This document shows positions 4,703 through 5,293 of a DNA stretch of 5,293 nt, in pieces. Source of the stretch: Candidatus Dormiibacterota bacterium. Its GTDB lineage: Bacteria; Chloroflexota; Dormibacteria; Aeolococcales; Aeolococcaceae. Position numbers and translations under genes: made by a program. Each line of letters opens with the position of its first letter. Position 1 is the first letter of the stretch. The DNA is taken from assembly GCA_003170875.1 (NCBI GenBank), contig PMYJ01000204.1:1-5293 (forward strand), in the 5' to 3' direction. Below the pieces are notes generated by a model. The model ran no database searches, was not told where the DNA came from, and worked only from the letters and a program-made list of their open reading frames with translations.

Positions 4703-5293
4703 TCAGCCGGACGGCGCTGCGAGCTCCCAGCCGCTCTCCTCACCCTGGCGGCCGTCGCGCACCTCGATCCCGCACCCGGTGAGAAGGTCGCGGAGGCGGT
4801 CGGCGTCGTCGAAGCGGCGCTCTGACCGGAACTGCCGGCGCAGCCCGAGGATCGCCTCGACGAAGGGGGCGACCCGCTCCCGGGGATCGGCATCGCCCTC
4901 TGCCGCGACGTCACCGAGCCGGGTGACCATCCGCCGGAGCTGCGCCCTGCCCCGCTCGCGCTCATCGCCGGAGAAGGTCTCGCTCGACCATTCCGCCATG
5001 GCGGTCTCCACGGCCAGGACGGCGGCGACCATGCCGTCTGCGTCCCGGCCTTCGCGAGCGCGGTCGAATTGATCCTGACGCTCGGCGAGAAGCGCCATGA
5101 ACGGCTCCTCGTGCTGGGCTGGCTCCGGTGGCGCATCCGCCCGCTGCGGAGTCGCGCCGGCGGCGACGGCGGTCGCGGCGCCGGCGGTGGTGGCGCCGGA
5201 GAGCAGTGCCCGGAGCTCGCCGAGGGTCATCGCGGTACCAGCGGGCAGGGCGGACTCGATCCCCTCTCGCCGCACCACGGCCCGTCCCCTGCC
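4703..5293 (-). CDS. Protein with C-terminal cysteinyl-tRNA synthetase-like (CysS/YqeB C-terminal) domain, 5' partial
   Basis: The frame is open to the right edge, giving 196 visible residues. The last ~50 (PFVEAILGLRRQFRSERRFD, then DADRLRDLLTGCGIEVRDG and a WEL ending) are the helical C-terminal domain found in cysteinyl-tRNA synthetase and in other proteins of the CysS/YqeB C-terminal group. Before it is a helical stretch (DGMVAAVLAVETAMAEWSSE and the following residues to about VTRLGDVA). Further upstream is an Ala/Gly/Pro-rich linker (about residues 35-60 from the edge) coded by repeated GCGCCGGCGG (5154-5163 and 5178-5187). I see none of the CysRS catalytic signatures (HIGH, KMSKS, zinc ligands), but those would lie outside the window. 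The N-terminal visible part (RREGIESALPAGTAMTLGEL) is not recognised. ATG at 5230 or GTG at 5278 are possible starts, but no SD or TANNNT box supports them. Without the upstream sequence, this could be a true CysRS end or a non-synthetase protein carrying the domain; I lean to the latter. Confidence 0.7.
   Translation of the reverse strand, partial: GRGRAVVRREGIESALPAGTAMTLGELRALLSGATTAGAATAVAAGATPQRADAPPEPAQHEEPFMALLAERQDQFDRAREGRDADGMVAAVLAVETAMAEWSSETFSGDERERGRAQLRRMVTRLGDVAAEGDADPRERVAPFVEAILGLRRQFRSERRFDDADRLRDLLTGCGIEVRDGRQGEESGWELAAPSG

Noticed and set aside
3135..5072. A 645-codon plus-strand open frame, the longest in the window
   Set aside because: It is antisense to the 332-aa gene, the aldo/keto reductase and the CysRS-C-type gene. 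Its translation is Arg/Gly/Asp/His-rich with no family motifs. Long antisense open frames are expected at this GC content.
5154..5187. Repeated GCGCCGGCGG as a non-coding repeat element
   Set aside because: The two copies are in frame (24 bp start to start) inside the coding region and encode the Ala-rich linker, which explains them as codon-level low complexity.
2330..5293. The four minus-strand genes as a single novel functional system
   Set aside because: Their families share no known pathway, the 65- and 63-bp gaps contain hairpins or a promoter-like box, and two genes appear to have their own promoters. Co-orientation alone is weak evidence without conserved gene order.

Overview
The window is 5.3 kb of gene-dense, high-GC bacterial chromosome with strong G/C preference at third codon positions. 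Gene content (an actinobacterial-style NarL/LuxR output domain, DUF2277, a Mpo1-like DUF962 protein) and TANNNT boxes set 6-7 nt before start codons point to a high-GC Gram-positive-like lineage: Actinomycetota, or Chloroflexota/Dormibacterota. The sequence alone does not decide between these. I see no mobile element, CRISPR array, tRNA, rRNA or phage gene, and no convincing undescribed multi-gene system. It reads as ordinary housekeeping/accessory chromosome.

Left part (1-1608). The 3' end of a LuxR-type response regulator (+, 1-201) converges on a dienelactone hydrolase family gene (-, 215-907). The 13 bp between them lies inside a 6-bp inverted repeat whose arms contain both stop codons. 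The hydrolase is divergent from a class I SAM-dependent methyltransferase (+, 976-1608), with about 68 bp between the preferred starts.

Middle (1609-2329). A 253-bp gap holds a perfect 12-bp GC hairpin (probable methyltransferase terminator), a purine-rich 10-bp tandem duplication and a putative leaderless promoter. It leads into a 130-aa DUF962/Mpo1-like membrane protein (+, 1862-2254). That gene converges on the right-hand cluster across a 75-bp gap.

Right part (2330-5293). Four genes run on the minus strand. In order of transcription they are: a protein ending in a CysRS-type C-terminal domain (its 5' end is outside the window), an aldo/keto reductase with a clear Shine-Dalgarno, a 332-aa protein of unknown function, and a 69-aa DUF2277 protein. 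The gaps are 65, 63 and 19 bp. The last two genes each have their own TANNNT box 6-7 nt before the ATG and lack a Shine-Dalgarno, so the cluster is probably several transcription units rather than one strict operon. The products do not form an obvious shared pathway.

The main things worth checking are the repeated leaderless-start pattern (three genes), the 332-aa unknown protein with its C-terminal extension, and the unusual domain setting of the CysRS-type C-terminal domain at the right edge.
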